DNA of 64,000 nt from Oricola nitratireducens (lineage in GTDB: Bacteria > Pseudomonadota > Alphaproteobacteria > Rhizobiales > Rhizobiaceae). Made by a program: the position numbers and the translations under genes. The stretch spans positions 1-64,000 of the forward strand of contig NZ_JACZCS010000008.1 in assembly GCF_014904745.1 (NCBI RefSeq), given 5' to 3'. A model generated the notes under the pieces. The model made no database searches, was not told the origin of the DNA, and saw nothing but the letters and a program-made list of their open reading frames with translations. Shown one piece after another: positions 1-12,848 of the stretch (position 1 is its first letter; the number at the start of each line of letters is the position of its first letter).

Positions 1-657
1 GCGGCCGACAAGCAGGCGGAAGGAGCGATCCGCGCGCTGATCGAACAGGAGTATCCGGAGCACGGGATCATCGGCGAGGAGTTCGGCGCGGTGCGCCAGA
101 ACGCGTCGCATGTGTGGATCATCGATCCGATCGACGGGACGCGGGCCTTCATCTCCGGGCTTCCGGTCTGGGGCACGCTGGTCGGGCTGAAGGTCGACGG
201 CGCGGCGCGCGCCGGCTTCATGTCGCAGCCCTATACGGGCGAATTCTTCGTCGCCGACGGCGAAAAGAGCCAGCTGATGCGCGACGGGCATTCGCCGGTC
301 ACGCTTTCGACCCGCAAGCACCATTCGGTGGCGGAGGCGACGCTGTTCACGACGACACCGGCGCTTTTCGGCACCGGGTCGATGCGCGAGGCCTGGGATC
401 GGCTGGAATCCAAGGTACGGCTGTCGCGCTACGGCTGCGATTGCTACGCCTTCGCGATGCTGGCGGCCGGATTCACCGACATCGTCATCGACCCGGGCCT
501 GAAGACCTACGACATCGCGGCGCTGATCCCGCTGATCGAGCAGGCCGGCGGCGTGGTGACGACCATGGACGGCGGCACCGCCATCAATGGCGGCGACGTC
601 GTCGCGGCGGCGACGCCCGAGCTGCACGCCGCGACGCTGGACATCATGAACCGCTAG
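1..657 (+). CDS. hisN: Inositol-monophosphatase-family phosphatase, HisN-like histidinol-phosphatase (5' truncated)
   Basis: The reading frame is open from the first base, so the N-terminus lies outside the window; 218 codons remain. It shows the metal-binding signatures of the IMPase fold: a GEE motif near codon 26, DPIDGT following WII, and a distal Asp in KTYDIAALIP. The AALIPLIEQAGG form of the last motif is typical of HisN-type histidinol-phosphatases rather than SuhB, so removal of phosphate from histidinol phosphate (histidine synthesis) is the likely role. This is inference from motif flavour; another sugar phosphatase is possible. It ends 3 bases before the convergent hydrolase gene, with no terminator between them. 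Confidence 0.8.
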   Translation, partial: AADKQAEGAIRALIEQEYPEHGIIGEEFGAVRQNASHVWIIDPIDGTRAFISGLPVWGTLVGLKVDGAARAGFMSQPYTGEFFVADGEKSQLMRDGHSPVTLSTRKHHSVAEATLFTTTPALFGTGSMREAWDRLESKVRLSRYGCDCYAFAMLAAGFTDIVIDPGLKTYDIAALIPLIEQAGGVVTTMDGGTAINGGDVVAAATPELHAATLDIMNR

Positions 658-660
658 AAA

Positions 661-1608
661 TCAGTCACCGCTTCCCGGAATGAAGGCCTCGACGGCGGCG
701 AGAAGCTGCTCGCGATAGACATCGGCCTCCTGCATCAATTCATGGCGCGCGCCGTCTATCGTCAGCAGCGACGCGGAGCGCAGATTGGCCGCCAGGGATT
801 CAATCGCCGCGTTCGACACGATGCGCTCCTCGCCGGCCATGAAGACCAGGATCGGGATCACGGTCTGGGCCATATGCGCGGGATCCCTGACGCGGTCGAT
901 GGCCTTGAAGACGGCGGTCATCCATGTCGCCGAGGGGCCGCCGAGCGCCAGCTCGGGGTGGCGAATGGGGATGGAGATGTTGCGCGCGTAGCGGTGGGCG
1001 CCCGTGGTCAGGGGATTGATCTCGAAGGGCTTGCGCATCCGTTCGGCCGACCCGCCGGAGACGTAGAGATTGCCGAGGCCGAGAAAGGCCATCGATTTCG
1101 TGACCGCGCGCATCGCCGAATGGCGGAAGTTGGAAACCGGCAGGCCGAGAAACGGAGCCGACAGCACGATGCGCCGGATCCGGTTGACCATGGCGGGCGC
1201 CGTGTAGAGCGCGACGAGCGCGCCGGTCGAATGGGCCAGCATGAAGAAGGGCGGCCGGCAGTCCGGCAGCACGACGTGCTCGAAGACCGTTTCCAGATCG
1301 ATGGCGTACTGGTCGAAGGAATCGACATAGCCGGCATCGGTGCGCTCGAAGAAGCGGTCGGAGCCGCCCTGGCCGCGCCAGTCGAAGGTCGCGACGTCGA
1401 AGCCGAGCCGGCCGAGATCGGCGATGGTCTCGAAATATTTCTCGATCGTCTCGTTGCGCCCCTGCAGGAGAAGAATCGTGCCCTTGGAAGGCTGATGTTC
1501 CGAGCGGAACAGCGCATAGCGGATCGAAAACCCGTCGGGCGTTTCGATGAAGCCGTCGGAATGGATGTCCGGAGCGGGATTGGTATCGGAAAACCGGAGT
1601 GTGGTCAT
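661..1608 (-). CDS. Alpha/beta hydrolase, lysophospholipase (PldB/monoacylglycerol lipase) type
   Basis: A 315-residue serine hydrolase of the lysophospholipase/Hydrolase_4 type. The nucleophile elbow is AHSTG (Ser near residue 127), an early LQGRNE segment holds the oxyanion region, and GARHELMQE near the end carries the catalytic His. The acid position reads AGEERIV, with Glu where Asp is usual, which may still work. No signal peptide is evident, so it is probably cytoplasmic or membrane associated and acts on lysophospholipids or monoacylglycerols. The ATG at 1608 (MTTLRFSDTN) was chosen over an upstream start that would add 22 low-complexity residues. Confidence 0.8.
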   Translation of the reverse strand: MTTLRFSDTNPAPDIHSDGFIETPDGFSIRYALFRSEHQPSKGTILLLQGRNETIEKYFETIADLGRLGFDVATFDWRGQGGSDRFFERTDAGYVDSFDQYAIDLETVFEHVVLPDCRPPFFMLAHSTGALVALYTAPAMVNRIRRIVLSAPFLGLPVSNFRHSAMRAVTKSMAFLGLGNLYVSGGSAERMRKPFEINPLTTGAHRYARNISIPIRHPELALGGPSATWMTAVFKAIDRVRDPAHMAQTVIPILVFMAGEERIVSNAAIESLAANLRSASLLTIDGARHELMQEADVYREQLLAAVEAFIPGSGD

Positions 1609-1758
1609 GGCTGGCGAAGGTCTGCCTGCGGAAGCGGTCGCACAAGGTCTAGGGTTCGTCCGCTCAAACGTCAAAGAAAAACCGGGGGCGCCGCGAAGGC
1701 ACCCCCGGCAAATGACCGGACAGGAAGGGACGATACAGTCCGGCCAAGCCCTGTCCGG

Positions 1759-2175
1759 TCAGTAGATGCCGAACGAATAGGTGAAGCTGCCGTTCGAGCC
1801 CTGGAAGCGGACGCCGGGCTGGTGGCCATGGCGGTGCAGCGGCTGGCGCGACAGGATGCGCGCGGTGCGACCGTCGACGACGAGCCGGACCGGGCCGCGG
1901 TAGCCGCGGGCATGGACGACATAGTCTCCGCGGATCCGGCGAACGTCACGGATGTGCCGGAAACCGCGGTGGCGCAGCGAGCGGACGATCACATGCCGCG
2001 GCAGGACGCGGTGATGGCCGCGATGGGCGCCGGGACCGCGATAATGGACGAGTTCGACCGGTGCGGCCGTGGCGGCGCCGGTAGCCGGTGCGGCGGCAGG
2101 CATGGCGGAAGCAGCGCCGAATGCGCCGATGGACAGGAACGTGGCGAGGGCGGTGGTGGTGAGAGCGTTCTTCAT
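1759..2175 (-). CDS. Small secreted basic protein of unknown function
   Basis: 138 residues. The first 24 form a clear Sec signal peptide (MKNALTTTALATFLSIGAFG, then AASA). The mature part is rich in Arg, His and Gly, with repeated RG/RH dipeptides, and ends in an aromatic SFGIY tail. I do not recognise a named domain. Small Arg/His-rich periplasmic proteins like this are common in Rhizobiales. A good ribosome site (GAGGAGA on the minus strand near 2185) precedes the ATG. The gene stands alone between a hydrolase and hsp20, and no function is assigned. Confidence 0.7.
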   Translation of the reverse strand: MKNALTTTALATFLSIGAFGAASAMPAAAPATGAATAAPVELVHYRGPGAHRGHHRVLPRHVIVRSLRHRGFRHIRDVRRIRGDYVVHARGYRGPVRLVVDGRTARILSRQPLHRHGHQPGVRFQGSNGSFTYSFGIY

Positions 2176-2461
2176 GGTCAGTCTCCTCTTTCGGGTTCGT
2201 GCCGGGGCGTCCGGCGGTTCGTTTCCCTGATCGTGGAGACAATTTGCCCGATGCCGGCTGAACGGAACCGGAAGGGCCCGTTCATCCGGCGTTCATGCCG
2301 CAAAAGGGCGCTTTGGCGGTGGTCTTGAACCGCTCTTCGGCAATCACCAAATAGGTTCTGCGGACGCCCCAACGGGTCCGCTGGCATCACCGGGTTGCGC
2401 CTATGAAGGGCAATCGAACATGCCAAACGCAAACCAGTCGCTCACGAATGGAGGACATCCA

Positions 2462-2929
2462 ATGCGTCACGTCGATTATTCGCCCCTGTTCCGTTCCACC
2501 GTCGGTTTCGACCGTCTTTTTTCGATGCTGGACACGCTTGCCCAGCCGGAAAACAACGGCCAGACCTATCCGCCCTACAATATCGAGCGGACTGGTGAGA
2601 ACGCCTACCGCATCACCATGGCCGTCGCCGGTTTCTCCGAAGACGACCTGACGATCGAAGCCCGCTCGAACGTGCTGAGCGTCGCCGGCGCCAAGCCGGA
2701 GGAAAGCACCGAAGAGAAGCGCGAATTCCTGCATCGCGGCATCGCGTCGCGGGCTTTCGAACGTCGCTTCCAGCTTGCCGACTATGTCGAAGTAAAGGCC
2801 GCCGAACTGAAGAACGGCCTGCTGCATATCGACCTGCAGCGCGAAATCCCCGAAGCGATGAAGCCGCGCAAGATCGATATCAAGAACGGCAAGGACGCCA
2901 AGCAGATCGAGGCCAAATCGGTCAACTGA
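2462..2929 (+). CDS. Small heat-shock protein, Hsp20/alpha-crystallin family
   Basis: 155 residues. It begins MRHVDYSPLFRSTVGFDRLF, the usual start of proteobacterial IbpA-type proteins, followed by an alpha-crystallin domain (about residues 38-130) with the AGFSEDDLTIE strand and the GLLHIDLQREIPE end. It is an ATP-independent holdase that keeps unfolding proteins soluble for refolding by DnaK/ClpB. The start at 2462 follows a strong GGAGG (2450-2454) 7 bases upstream; the in-frame start at 2420 lies before that site and was rejected. A CTTGAA at 2324-2329 could be a heat-shock -35, but no convincing -10 was found. A strong terminator follows at 2974-3000. Confidence 0.95.
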   Translation: MRHVDYSPLFRSTVGFDRLFSMLDTLAQPENNGQTYPPYNIERTGENAYRITMAVAGFSEDDLTIEARSNVLSVAGAKPEESTEEKREFLHRGIASRAFERRFQLADYVEVKAAELKNGLLHIDLQREIPEAMKPRKIDIKNGKDAKQIEAKSVN

Positions 2930-2973
2930 TCCCGCCGCGCGCCGGTTTCTCCCGGCCGGAAAGCGCGAGGATG

Positions 2974-3000
2974 AAAGGCGGGGGAGACCCCGCCTTTTTT
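2974..3000 (+). terminator. Rho-independent terminator after hsp20
   Basis: A 7-bp GC stem (GGCGGGG/CCCCGCC with a short GAGA-type loop), extended by A-T pairs, runs into six T residues at 2995-3000. It ends hsp20 transcription. With a weaker T tract it can also serve the opposing doxX operon. Confidence 0.85.
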
Positions 3001-3026
3001 CGTTTCAGGATTTTCCGGACGCGATG

Positions 3027-3635
3027 TCAGCGGAAACGACGGCCGAGAAGGTGGTCGAGCGACAGTTTTCCCGGACCGTTCACGACGATCATCAACAGGA
3101 CGAAGATCCACAGCATGCGCTGGTCGAAGATGATCGCGTCGGGAAACCGGTCGAACATCGATCCGATGAACTTTCCTTCCAGACCCAGATAGGTGACGTC
3201 GACATAGCTCTGCACGACGATGAAGACGATCATGCCGAGCGCCGCGACGCGGCTGAAAAGGCCGACGACGATCAGCAGCGGCAGCAGGATCTCGGACCAG
3301 GTGCCGAGAAGGACGATGACGTGCCAGGGGAAGAACGGCAGGGCCGTTTCGGAGTAACCGTATTGCTCGAATATCGGCGGCAGGATCGAGGCATAGGCGC
3401 CGGTCGAGGGATGCAGGAAGCCGAACAGGCCGTCGCCGAGCTTGTTCCAGCCGGAATTCAGGTAATAAAGCAGCAACAGGCTGGCGAAGACGAAGCGGGC
3501 GGCAAAGCCGTTGAACCATCCCGAAAGAAGGCGTTCCAGCCCCGAAAAAACCGCCTCATGAAGCCGGACGATCGCGCCGAGCGGCGCGGGAAGAGCGTGT
3601 CCCCGGATGTGTTTCATGTCTGCCGTGTCAGCCAT
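3027..3635 (-). CDS. DoxX-family membrane protein, last gene of the bufferin-type operon
   Basis: 202 residues with about four hydrophobic segments: around residue 45-65 (VFASLLLLYYLNSGWNKLGD), one near 105 (WHVIVLLGTWSEILLPLLIV), one near 130 (ALGMIVFIVVQSYVDV) and one near 175. The GTWSEILLPLLIVVGLFSR segment is typical of DoxX. DoxX relatives accompany DUF2282-DUF692-DUF2063 genes in many proteobacteria, where their role is not settled. It lies 19 bases downstream of the DUF2063 gene on the same strand, so co-transcription is likely. ATG 3635 is used; an ATG at 3617 (MKHIRGH) is an alternative. Confidence 0.85.
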   Translation of the reverse strand: MADTADMKHIRGHALPAPLGAIVRLHEAVFSGLERLLSGWFNGFAARFVFASLLLLYYLNSGWNKLGDGLFGFLHPSTGAYASILPPIFEQYGYSETALPFFPWHVIVLLGTWSEILLPLLIVVGLFSRVAALGMIVFIVVQSYVDVTYLGLEGKFIGSMFDRFPDAIIFDQRMLWIFVLLMIVVNGPGKLSLDHLLGRRFR

Positions 3636-3654
3636 GGCGATCTCCCCGTCCTCG

Positions 3655-4437
3655 TTATTGCGCCGTTTCGGCGGCGATGAATGCGCCGGTGGACAAGATC
3701 CCGCCGATCGCCTCGTTTATGTCGAATGTTTCCGCGGCCTCCATGCCGGCCTCCGCGGCCTCGCCGAGCGTTCCGCCGGACAGGAGGCGTTCAAAGAAGG
3801 CGTCGTGGCCGTCGGGCAGGGCGGTGACCATAATCTCCGTGCCGGGCCTGGTCACGAGCACGCTTTGGGCGCGCGCGGCATCGATCCGGCCGACCGTGTC
3901 CTGGCTGCGGTTGGCGTCGAAGATGTCGAAGACCGCGAAACCCGAGCGCACGAGCGCGGCGGCGGGGTGCGGCCGGAACGTCACGTCGGCGAGACAAGCG
4001 GGATCGATCGCGGCCAGCGCCTGCGGCGCCAGCGGCTCCAGATCGGCGGCGTGATAGGCCGTCAGCCAGGCGCGCTCGACCCGCGCGACATCGGCGAGAT
4101 AGGGCATGCGCGCAGCGTGTTCGAAATCCGCGACGAACGCCGGAAATTCATGGCCGTAGAGAAACAGGAGCGGCGAGACCGGCGGATGGGCGCGCACGAA
4201 TTCACGCGCCATGTCGCGGAAGAAGGATTCGCCGGTGATGCGCTGCACCGCCGGAAAGGTATCCGCCAGGGCGTTGATCAGGCTGACCGTGACATTGTTG
4301 CGATAGACATTGAACCGCTTGTCGGCCTGTTTGCCGTGCGGTCCGGTGACGGTTTGCGGCCTGGCGCGCGCCGGGTCGAGAATGGCGGCGCGGAACCCGA
4401 CGGCGTCGAGGTCATGGATGTCGTCAGCCGACGGCAT
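3655..4437 (-). CDS. bufC: BufC-like DUF2063 protein, putative peptide-binding partner of the DUF692 enzyme
   Basis: 260 residues. The N-terminus holds the DUF2063 DNA-binding-like domain (about residues 8-100), with [20 protein letters not shown] and [20 protein letters not shown], both hallmarks of the family; the rest is an alpha/beta C-terminal region. In bufferin and related systems the DUF2063 protein partners the multinuclear iron oxidase and helps deliver the precursor peptide (established for relatives, inferred here). Its first 14 bases overlap the end of bufB, indicating translational coupling. Confidence 0.85.
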   Translation of the reverse strand: MPSADDIHDLDAVGFRAAILDPARARPQTVTGPHGKQADKRFNVYRNNVTVSLINALADTFPAVQRITGESFFRDMAREFVRAHPPVSPLLFLYGHEFPAFVADFEHAARMPYLADVARVERAWLTAYHAADLEPLAPQALAAIDPACLADVTFRPHPAAALVRSGFAVFDIFDANRSQDTVGRIDAARAQSVLVTRPGTEIMVTALPDGHDAFFERLLSGGTLGEAAEAGMEAAETFDINEAIGGILSTGAFIAAETAQ

Positions 4438-5374
4438 GGCTGATTTTCCCGTGGCTCTTGCCCATCATGAAGGAATGCGCGGCTTCGTCGAGAATCCGGT
4501 CGGCGGCGGCGGCCTCGGAACGCAAAACCGGCCATTCCGGCAGATCGGAATCCCATTCGATCAGCGTCGGGATCGGGCCGGCCTGCCTGACGACGATGGC
4601 GTAGAGATCCCAGACCGCATCGGCGACCGGGGCATCGTGGCTGTCGATCAGCAGGGGCTCGCCCTCGTCGTCTTCCTGCACGGCGTGGCCGGCGAGATGG
4701 ATCTCGCCGACATGTTCCATCGGATAGTCCATCAGGTAGGAGAGCGGCGAAAAGCCGTGATTGGTGGCGGAGACGAAGACGTTGTTGACGTCGAGAAGCA
4801 GACCGCAGCCGGTGCGGTGCACGATCTCGCGGATGAAGTCGGTTTCGCTCATGGTCGAATTCTCGAAGACGACATAGGTCGAGGGGTTTTCGAGCAGCAT
4901 CTGCCGGCCGATGACTTCCTGCATGCGGTCGATGTGATCGCAGACATGGGCAAGCGTCTCGTCGGTGTAGGGCAGCGGAAGAAGGTCGTTCATGAAGACG
5001 TCGTCATGGGTCGACCAGGCCAGATGTTCGGATACGAGCCCCGGTTCGTAGCGGTCGACCAGCGCCTTGAAGCGGGCCAGATGGTCTTCGCTGAGCGGTT
5101 GCGGACCGCCGATCGACATGCAGACTCCGTGCAGCGACAGCGGGAAATCGCGGCGAACACGCTCCAGCGCGCGATGCGGAAAGCCGCCGTCGCCCATGTA
5201 GTTTTCGGCATGTACCTCGAGGAAACCGACCGGATCCGGGTCGTCCAGGATGGCGTCGAGATGGGTATGCTTGAACCCGACCCCGGCCGAAGCCGGGATA
5301 CGGGCGGTTCGCGCTGCAAACCGGGACGTGCCGGCGGCCGGGGCCGGGTCTTGCGAAAGGCGGGTCCTGTTCAT
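4424..5374 (-). CDS. bufB: BufB-like DUF692 multinuclear non-haem iron oxidase (MNIO)
   Basis: 316 residues, the usual MNIO/TIM-barrel size. Candidate metal ligands are visible in the family-specific order: EVHAENY (near 53-59), [52 protein letters not shown] and [11 protein letters not shown]. Such enzymes oxidise Cys residues of ribosomally made peptides; in bufferins they form 5-thiooxazoles that bind copper. The ATG at 5374 has a GGAGA site about 9 bases upstream; the longer frame to 5509 would run into bufA1. It lies 34 bases after bufA1, overlaps bufC, and is the enzyme core of the locus. Confidence 0.9.
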   Translation of the reverse strand: MNRTRLSQDPAPAAGTSRFAARTARIPASAGVGFKHTHLDAILDDPDPVGFLEVHAENYMGDGGFPHRALERVRRDFPLSLHGVCMSIGGPQPLSEDHLARFKALVDRYEPGLVSEHLAWSTHDDVFMNDLLPLPYTDETLAHVCDHIDRMQEVIGRQMLLENPSTYVVFENSTMSETDFIREIVHRTGCGLLLDVNNVFVSATNHGFSPLSYLMDYPMEHVGEIHLAGHAVQEDDEGEPLLIDSHDAPVADAVWDLYAIVVRQAGPIPTLIEWDSDLPEWPVLRSEAAAADRILDEAAHSFMMGKSHGKISHAVG

Positions 5375-5408
5375 GGCAGTATCTCCGATTTGCAGCGTTT
5401 TCAGGCGA

Positions 5409-5738
5409 TCAGGCCGGCCGGTCGCGGTCGAGAGGCTCGGTCGAGCCGTGGCGGCCGCCCGGAACCATGATGTTGGCGCAGGTGCCGCCGGGGACGAAGA
5501 CCCAGGCATTACCCTGGAAGTCGACCGTCGACGTGCCCTGGCAGGTCGTGCCCGGGCCGGCGGCGCAATCGTTCAGTCCGGCGAGCGCGACGCCGTAGCA
5601 TTTCTCCTTGCCGGCATCCATTGCCGCCTTGCCTTCTTCCTGCGTCAGCGGCCCGGCATGGGCCATCGACGCCATGGCGGTTGCGACTGCGCCAGCGAGA
5701 ATGGCGCTGCTAAGTGCTGTCTTGGTTGTCTTGGACAT
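5409..5738 (-). CDS. bufA1: DUF2282 bufferin-like precursor peptide, second copy
   Basis: 109 residues. A Sec signal peptide (residues 1-28, ending MAHA) is followed by a mature part with exactly four Cys at 47, 58, 66 and 87, in the contexts [22 protein letters not shown] and GGTCANI. This is the DUF2282/BufA1 pattern, in which the central Cys residues are substrates of the DUF692 enzyme. The product should be an exported copper-chelating peptide. It ends EPLDRDRPA, identical to the other copy. An AGAGGAG site precedes the ATG. It is transcribed after bufA2 and before bufB. Copper binding is inferred from family knowledge. Confidence 0.88.
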   Translation of the reverse strand: MSKTTKTALSSAILAGAVATAMASMAHAGPLTQEEGKAAMDAGKEKCYGVALAGLNDCAAGPGTTCQGTSTVDFQGNAWVFVPGGTCANIMVPGGRHGSTEPLDRDRPA

Positions 5739-5794
5739 GTGAAGCTCCTCTGTACTTCGGGTGCCGGGCTTTCGGCCGTCCGGCGAGGCCGGGT

Positions 5795-5859
5795 GCCGCC
5801 GGAAACCCGGCGGCGGGGAAGGCGGAAATATCCGCCTCCATTTCGCCTCGCGGCGAAAT
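5795..5859 (-). repeat. Three successive hairpins between the two precursor genes
   Basis: Three perfect inverted repeats sit head to tail in the 138-base gap: GCCGCCGG/CCGGCGGC (5795-5814, AAAC loop), AGGCGGA/TCCGCCT (5820-5837, AATA loop) and ATTTCGCC/GGCGAAAT (5840-5859, TCGC loop). None is followed by a T tract on the minus strand, so they look like mRNA stabilising or processing structures setting precursor-to-enzyme ratios rather than a full terminator. That role is inference. Confidence 0.7.
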
Positions 5860-5876
5860 TCGGGAAACCGCCGCGG

Positions 5877-6185
5877 TCAGGCCGGACGGTCGCGATCGAG
5901 CGGCTCGAGCGAACCCATGCGGCCGCCCGGCAATTCCATCGATTCACAGGTGCCATCCTCGACGTATTTCCAGGAGTTGCCCTGGTAATCCATCGTCGAC
6001 GTGCCCTGGCAGGTCGTGCCCGGACCGGCGGCGCAGTCGTTCTGGCCGGCCATCGCGACGCCGTAACATTTCACGTTGGCGGCGGCGGCGTCGGTCGCGG
6101 TGACGAGCTGCGCCCCCGAAATGGCGGCTGCGACGGCGCCGGCGAGAATTGCGCCGCTGAAAGCGGACTTGGTTGCTTTGGACAT
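5877..6185 (-). CDS. bufA2: DUF2282 bufferin-like precursor peptide, first (promoter-proximal) copy
   Basis: 102 residues. It has a signal peptide (about residues 1-35; [20 protein letters not shown]) and four Cys at 40, 51, 59 and 80 with the same spacing as the sister peptide (11, 8 and 21 residues between successive Cys). The shared core includes [22 protein letters not shown] and the EPLDRDRPA tail. Differences cluster in the leader end and before the last Cys ([11 protein letters not shown]). An AGAGGAG ribosome site lies about 7 bases upstream. As the first gene of the operon it should be the most abundant product, which suits a metal-buffering peptide. Confidence 0.88.
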   Translation of the reverse strand: MSKATKSAFSGAILAGAVAAAISGAQLVTATDAAAANVKCYGVAMAGQNDCAAGPGTTCQGTSTMDYQGNSWKYVEDGTCESMELPGGRMGSLEPLDRDRPA

Positions 6186-6330
6186 ATGTGACTCCTCTGA
6201 AGGTCGTTGGCCGGGCTTTTCAGCCGCCCGGTGACCGCAGGAGTCGCAGAGGCGTCAATAAAACGGAAATCAACGCGGCGTTATCGGCCGTCACTTCACC
6301 GTGAGGAAAAGTTGAGCGGCGATTTTTTCC

Positions 6331-7383
6331 TTATGCGCCAAGAGTTTCGGCGAAGCGCTCGATATCGGCCTCTTCCGTCGCAAAGCTCGTGACCATGCGC
6401 ACGATCGTTTCCGAGGCGGCGAGACCGAGATTCATTCCCGCCGGCTCCGGCCAGTCGTAGAAGCGGACACCGGCTTCCTGCAGGCGCTCGAACTCGGTTT
6501 TCGCGAGCACGGCGAAGACCTCGTTTGCCTGCGGCGCCCAGGCAAGGCGGGCCTTGTCGCTCGCGGCGATCGCGCCGGCCAGCGCCTTGGCCATGGCGTT
6601 GGAACGGGCGGCCATGTCGAGCCAGAGGCCGTTTTCGAAATAGCCGAGAAACTGCGCGGCGGCGAAACGCGACTTGGAGAACAATTGCCCGGAGCGCTTG
6701 CGCAGATAGGCCATGTCGCGCGCCATGGCGGGATCGAAGAAGACGAGCGCCTCGGCGCACCAGCAGCCGTTCTTGGTGCCGCCGAAGGACACGATATCGA
6801 CGCCCTGGCGCCAGGTCATGTCGGCGGGCGAGCAGCCGAGCGAGACCAGCGCATTGGCGAAACGCGCGCCGTCCATGTGCAGCGGCAGGCCATGGTCGCG
6901 GCACACGGCGGCAATCGCGGCGATCTCGCCGGGGTCGTAGACGGTGCCGATTTCCGTCGCCTGCGTGATCGACACCGCCATGGCGCGGCCGATGTTGACG
7001 TTGCCCGGCGAAAACGGCTCGACCGCGTGGCGCAGGGTTTCGGCCGAGAACTGGCCGTTCCCGCCTTGCACCGGGCGGATGCGCACGCCGCTTGCCAGAA
7101 ACTCCGGCGCGCCACCCTCGTCCTCGCGGATATGGGCGTCGGGATGGGCGAAGGCGACGCCGCCGGTACGGTTGACGGCGGCAAGCGCCAGCGAATTGGC
7201 TGCCGTGCCCGTCGGCAGGAACCAGACCGAGACCTCGTGCTCGAAGATATCCGCGAACCGCTGCTCGGCCTCCCGGTCGATATCGCCGGTCCCGTAGGCG
7301 GCGTTGAAGCCGCCGGCGTGCCTTGCGAGGGATGCCGAGATTTCGGGATGGGCGCCGGCCCAGTTGTCGGAGGCGAAGAACAT
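6331..7383 (-). CDS. ltaE: Low-specificity L-threonine aldolase
   Basis: 350 residues of the fold-type I PLP aldolase family. It starts MFFASDNWAGAHPEI, a typical start of alphaproteobacterial threonine aldolases. PLP-binding features are PTGTAANSLAL (phosphate contact), HMDGARFANAL (Asp contacting the pyridine N) and SFGGTKNGCW, whose Lys forms the Schiff base. The enzyme cleaves threonine or allo-threonine to glycine and acetaldehyde in the cytoplasm. ATG 7383 is preferred over an upstream start that adds 29 unrelated residues. It is monocistronic: 145 bases separate its stop from the buf operon. Confidence 0.9.
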   Translation of the reverse strand: MFFASDNWAGAHPEISASLARHAGGFNAAYGTGDIDREAEQRFADIFEHEVSVWFLPTGTAANSLALAAVNRTGGVAFAHPDAHIREDEGGAPEFLASGVRIRPVQGGNGQFSAETLRHAVEPFSPGNVNIGRAMAVSITQATEIGTVYDPGEIAAIAAVCRDHGLPLHMDGARFANALVSLGCSPADMTWRQGVDIVSFGGTKNGCWCAEALVFFDPAMARDMAYLRKRSGQLFSKSRFAAAQFLGYFENGLWLDMAARSNAMAKALAGAIAASDKARLAWAPQANEVFAVLAKTEFERLQEAGVRFYDWPEPAGMNLGLAASETIVRMVTSFATEEADIERFAETLGA

Positions 7384-7784
7384 GTCGGTTTCCCTTATTG
7401 CCTGGCCGCGGGGATCGCTCAGACTACCAATTGCGAAAGGAAGTAACCCGATTCGCCGCTCTGGCGACATTTTCGATCATTTCCGAGGCGATTTTTTTGC
7501 ATTTGCATCTTGAGAAAAGTCCCGGTATCTGTCATACGAATATGACAGTAATGCTGTCCTATTTTGCATTGAGGGTCAAACGGTGTGGAAATCGCCGTTC
7601 GATCCGTATACGCGTCTGCAGGCGCAGGGCACCGATCCGATCCTGACGAGCGGTATTCCGACCTCACCGGCAGCAAGGCCGGCGAAGCGTCGGAGCGACG
7701 GTCCAGGGCGGGTGTCAGCCATGGCCCGAAATGCTAGATAGGACGACTGAAACGCGCGCTTGCGCCGAGACGGAGGATTGAGCG
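7384..7784. other. Intergenic region between ltaE and gltB
   Basis: About 400 bases carrying the divergent promoters of ltaE and gltB. It contains the palindrome at 7530-7547. A 52-codon GTG frame at 7583-7741 has no ribosome site and no recognisable product, so it was not called. No RNA gene or mobile element is visible. Confidence 0.6.
7530..7547. promoter_or_regulatory. Palindromic candidate operator upstream of gltB
   Basis: TGTCATA-CGAA-TATGACA is a perfect 7-bp inverted repeat with a 4-base centre, 238 bases before gltB. A weak TTGAGA at 7510-7515 lies upstream, so the palindrome could overlap a promoter. The binding protein is unknown; an Lrp/MarR/GntR-type dimer would suit the geometry. 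Confidence 0.4.
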
Positions 7785-12506
<4,722 letters not shown>

Positions 12507-12510
12507 GCGG

Positions 12511-12834
12511 ATGATCGTTTCGACCACCAACACGATCGAGGGCCGCCGGATCGTGGAATACAAGGGTGTCGTCACCGGGGAAGCGATCCTCGGCGCGAAC
12601 ATCTTCCGCGATTTCTTCGCCGGCATCCGCGACATCGTCGGCGGACGCTCCGGCGCCTACGAGAAATCGTTGCGCGAGGCGCGCCAGATCGCGCTGCGCG
12701 AAATGGAAGAGGAAGCGGCCCGGTTGGGCGGCAACTCCGTCATCGGGGTGGACCTCGATTATGAAAACATCTCGGCCGGTAGCGGCTCGATGCTGATGGT
12801 CTCGGCATCGGGCACGGCGGTCGTCATTGAATAG
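12511..12834 (+). CDS. YbjQ/UPF0145-family (heavy-metal-binding domain) protein
   Basis: 107 residues covering the whole YbjQ fold: [20 protein letters not shown] at the start, [28 protein letters not shown] in the middle, and the [15 protein letters not shown] and SGTAVVIE strands at the end. Family members form pentameric rings; the function is unknown and the heavy-metal label is historical. No Cys is present. It begins 4 bases after gltB stops and ends 14 bases before gltD, so it is clearly co-transcribed with the glutamate synthase genes, which is an unusual place for it. Confidence 0.9.
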   Translation: MIVSTTNTIEGRRIVEYKGVVTGEAILGANIFRDFFAGIRDIVGGRSGAYEKSLREARQIALREMEEEAARLGGNSVIGVDLDYENISAGSGSMLMVSASGTAVVIE

Positions 12835-12848
12835 TTCCGGGAATTGAC

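Noticed and set aside
742-2328. 528-codon plus-strand frame across the hydrolase and secreted-protein genes
   Set aside because: It runs antisense through two supported genes and has no recognisable product.
2281-2461. ROSE-type RNA thermometer before hsp20
   Set aside because: Rhizobial hsp20 genes often have one, but I found no clear segment pairing with the GGAGG at 2450-2454; RNA folding would be needed.
7583-7741. 52-codon GTG frame before gltB
   Set aside because: No ribosome-binding site, no recognisable product, overlaps the promoter region.
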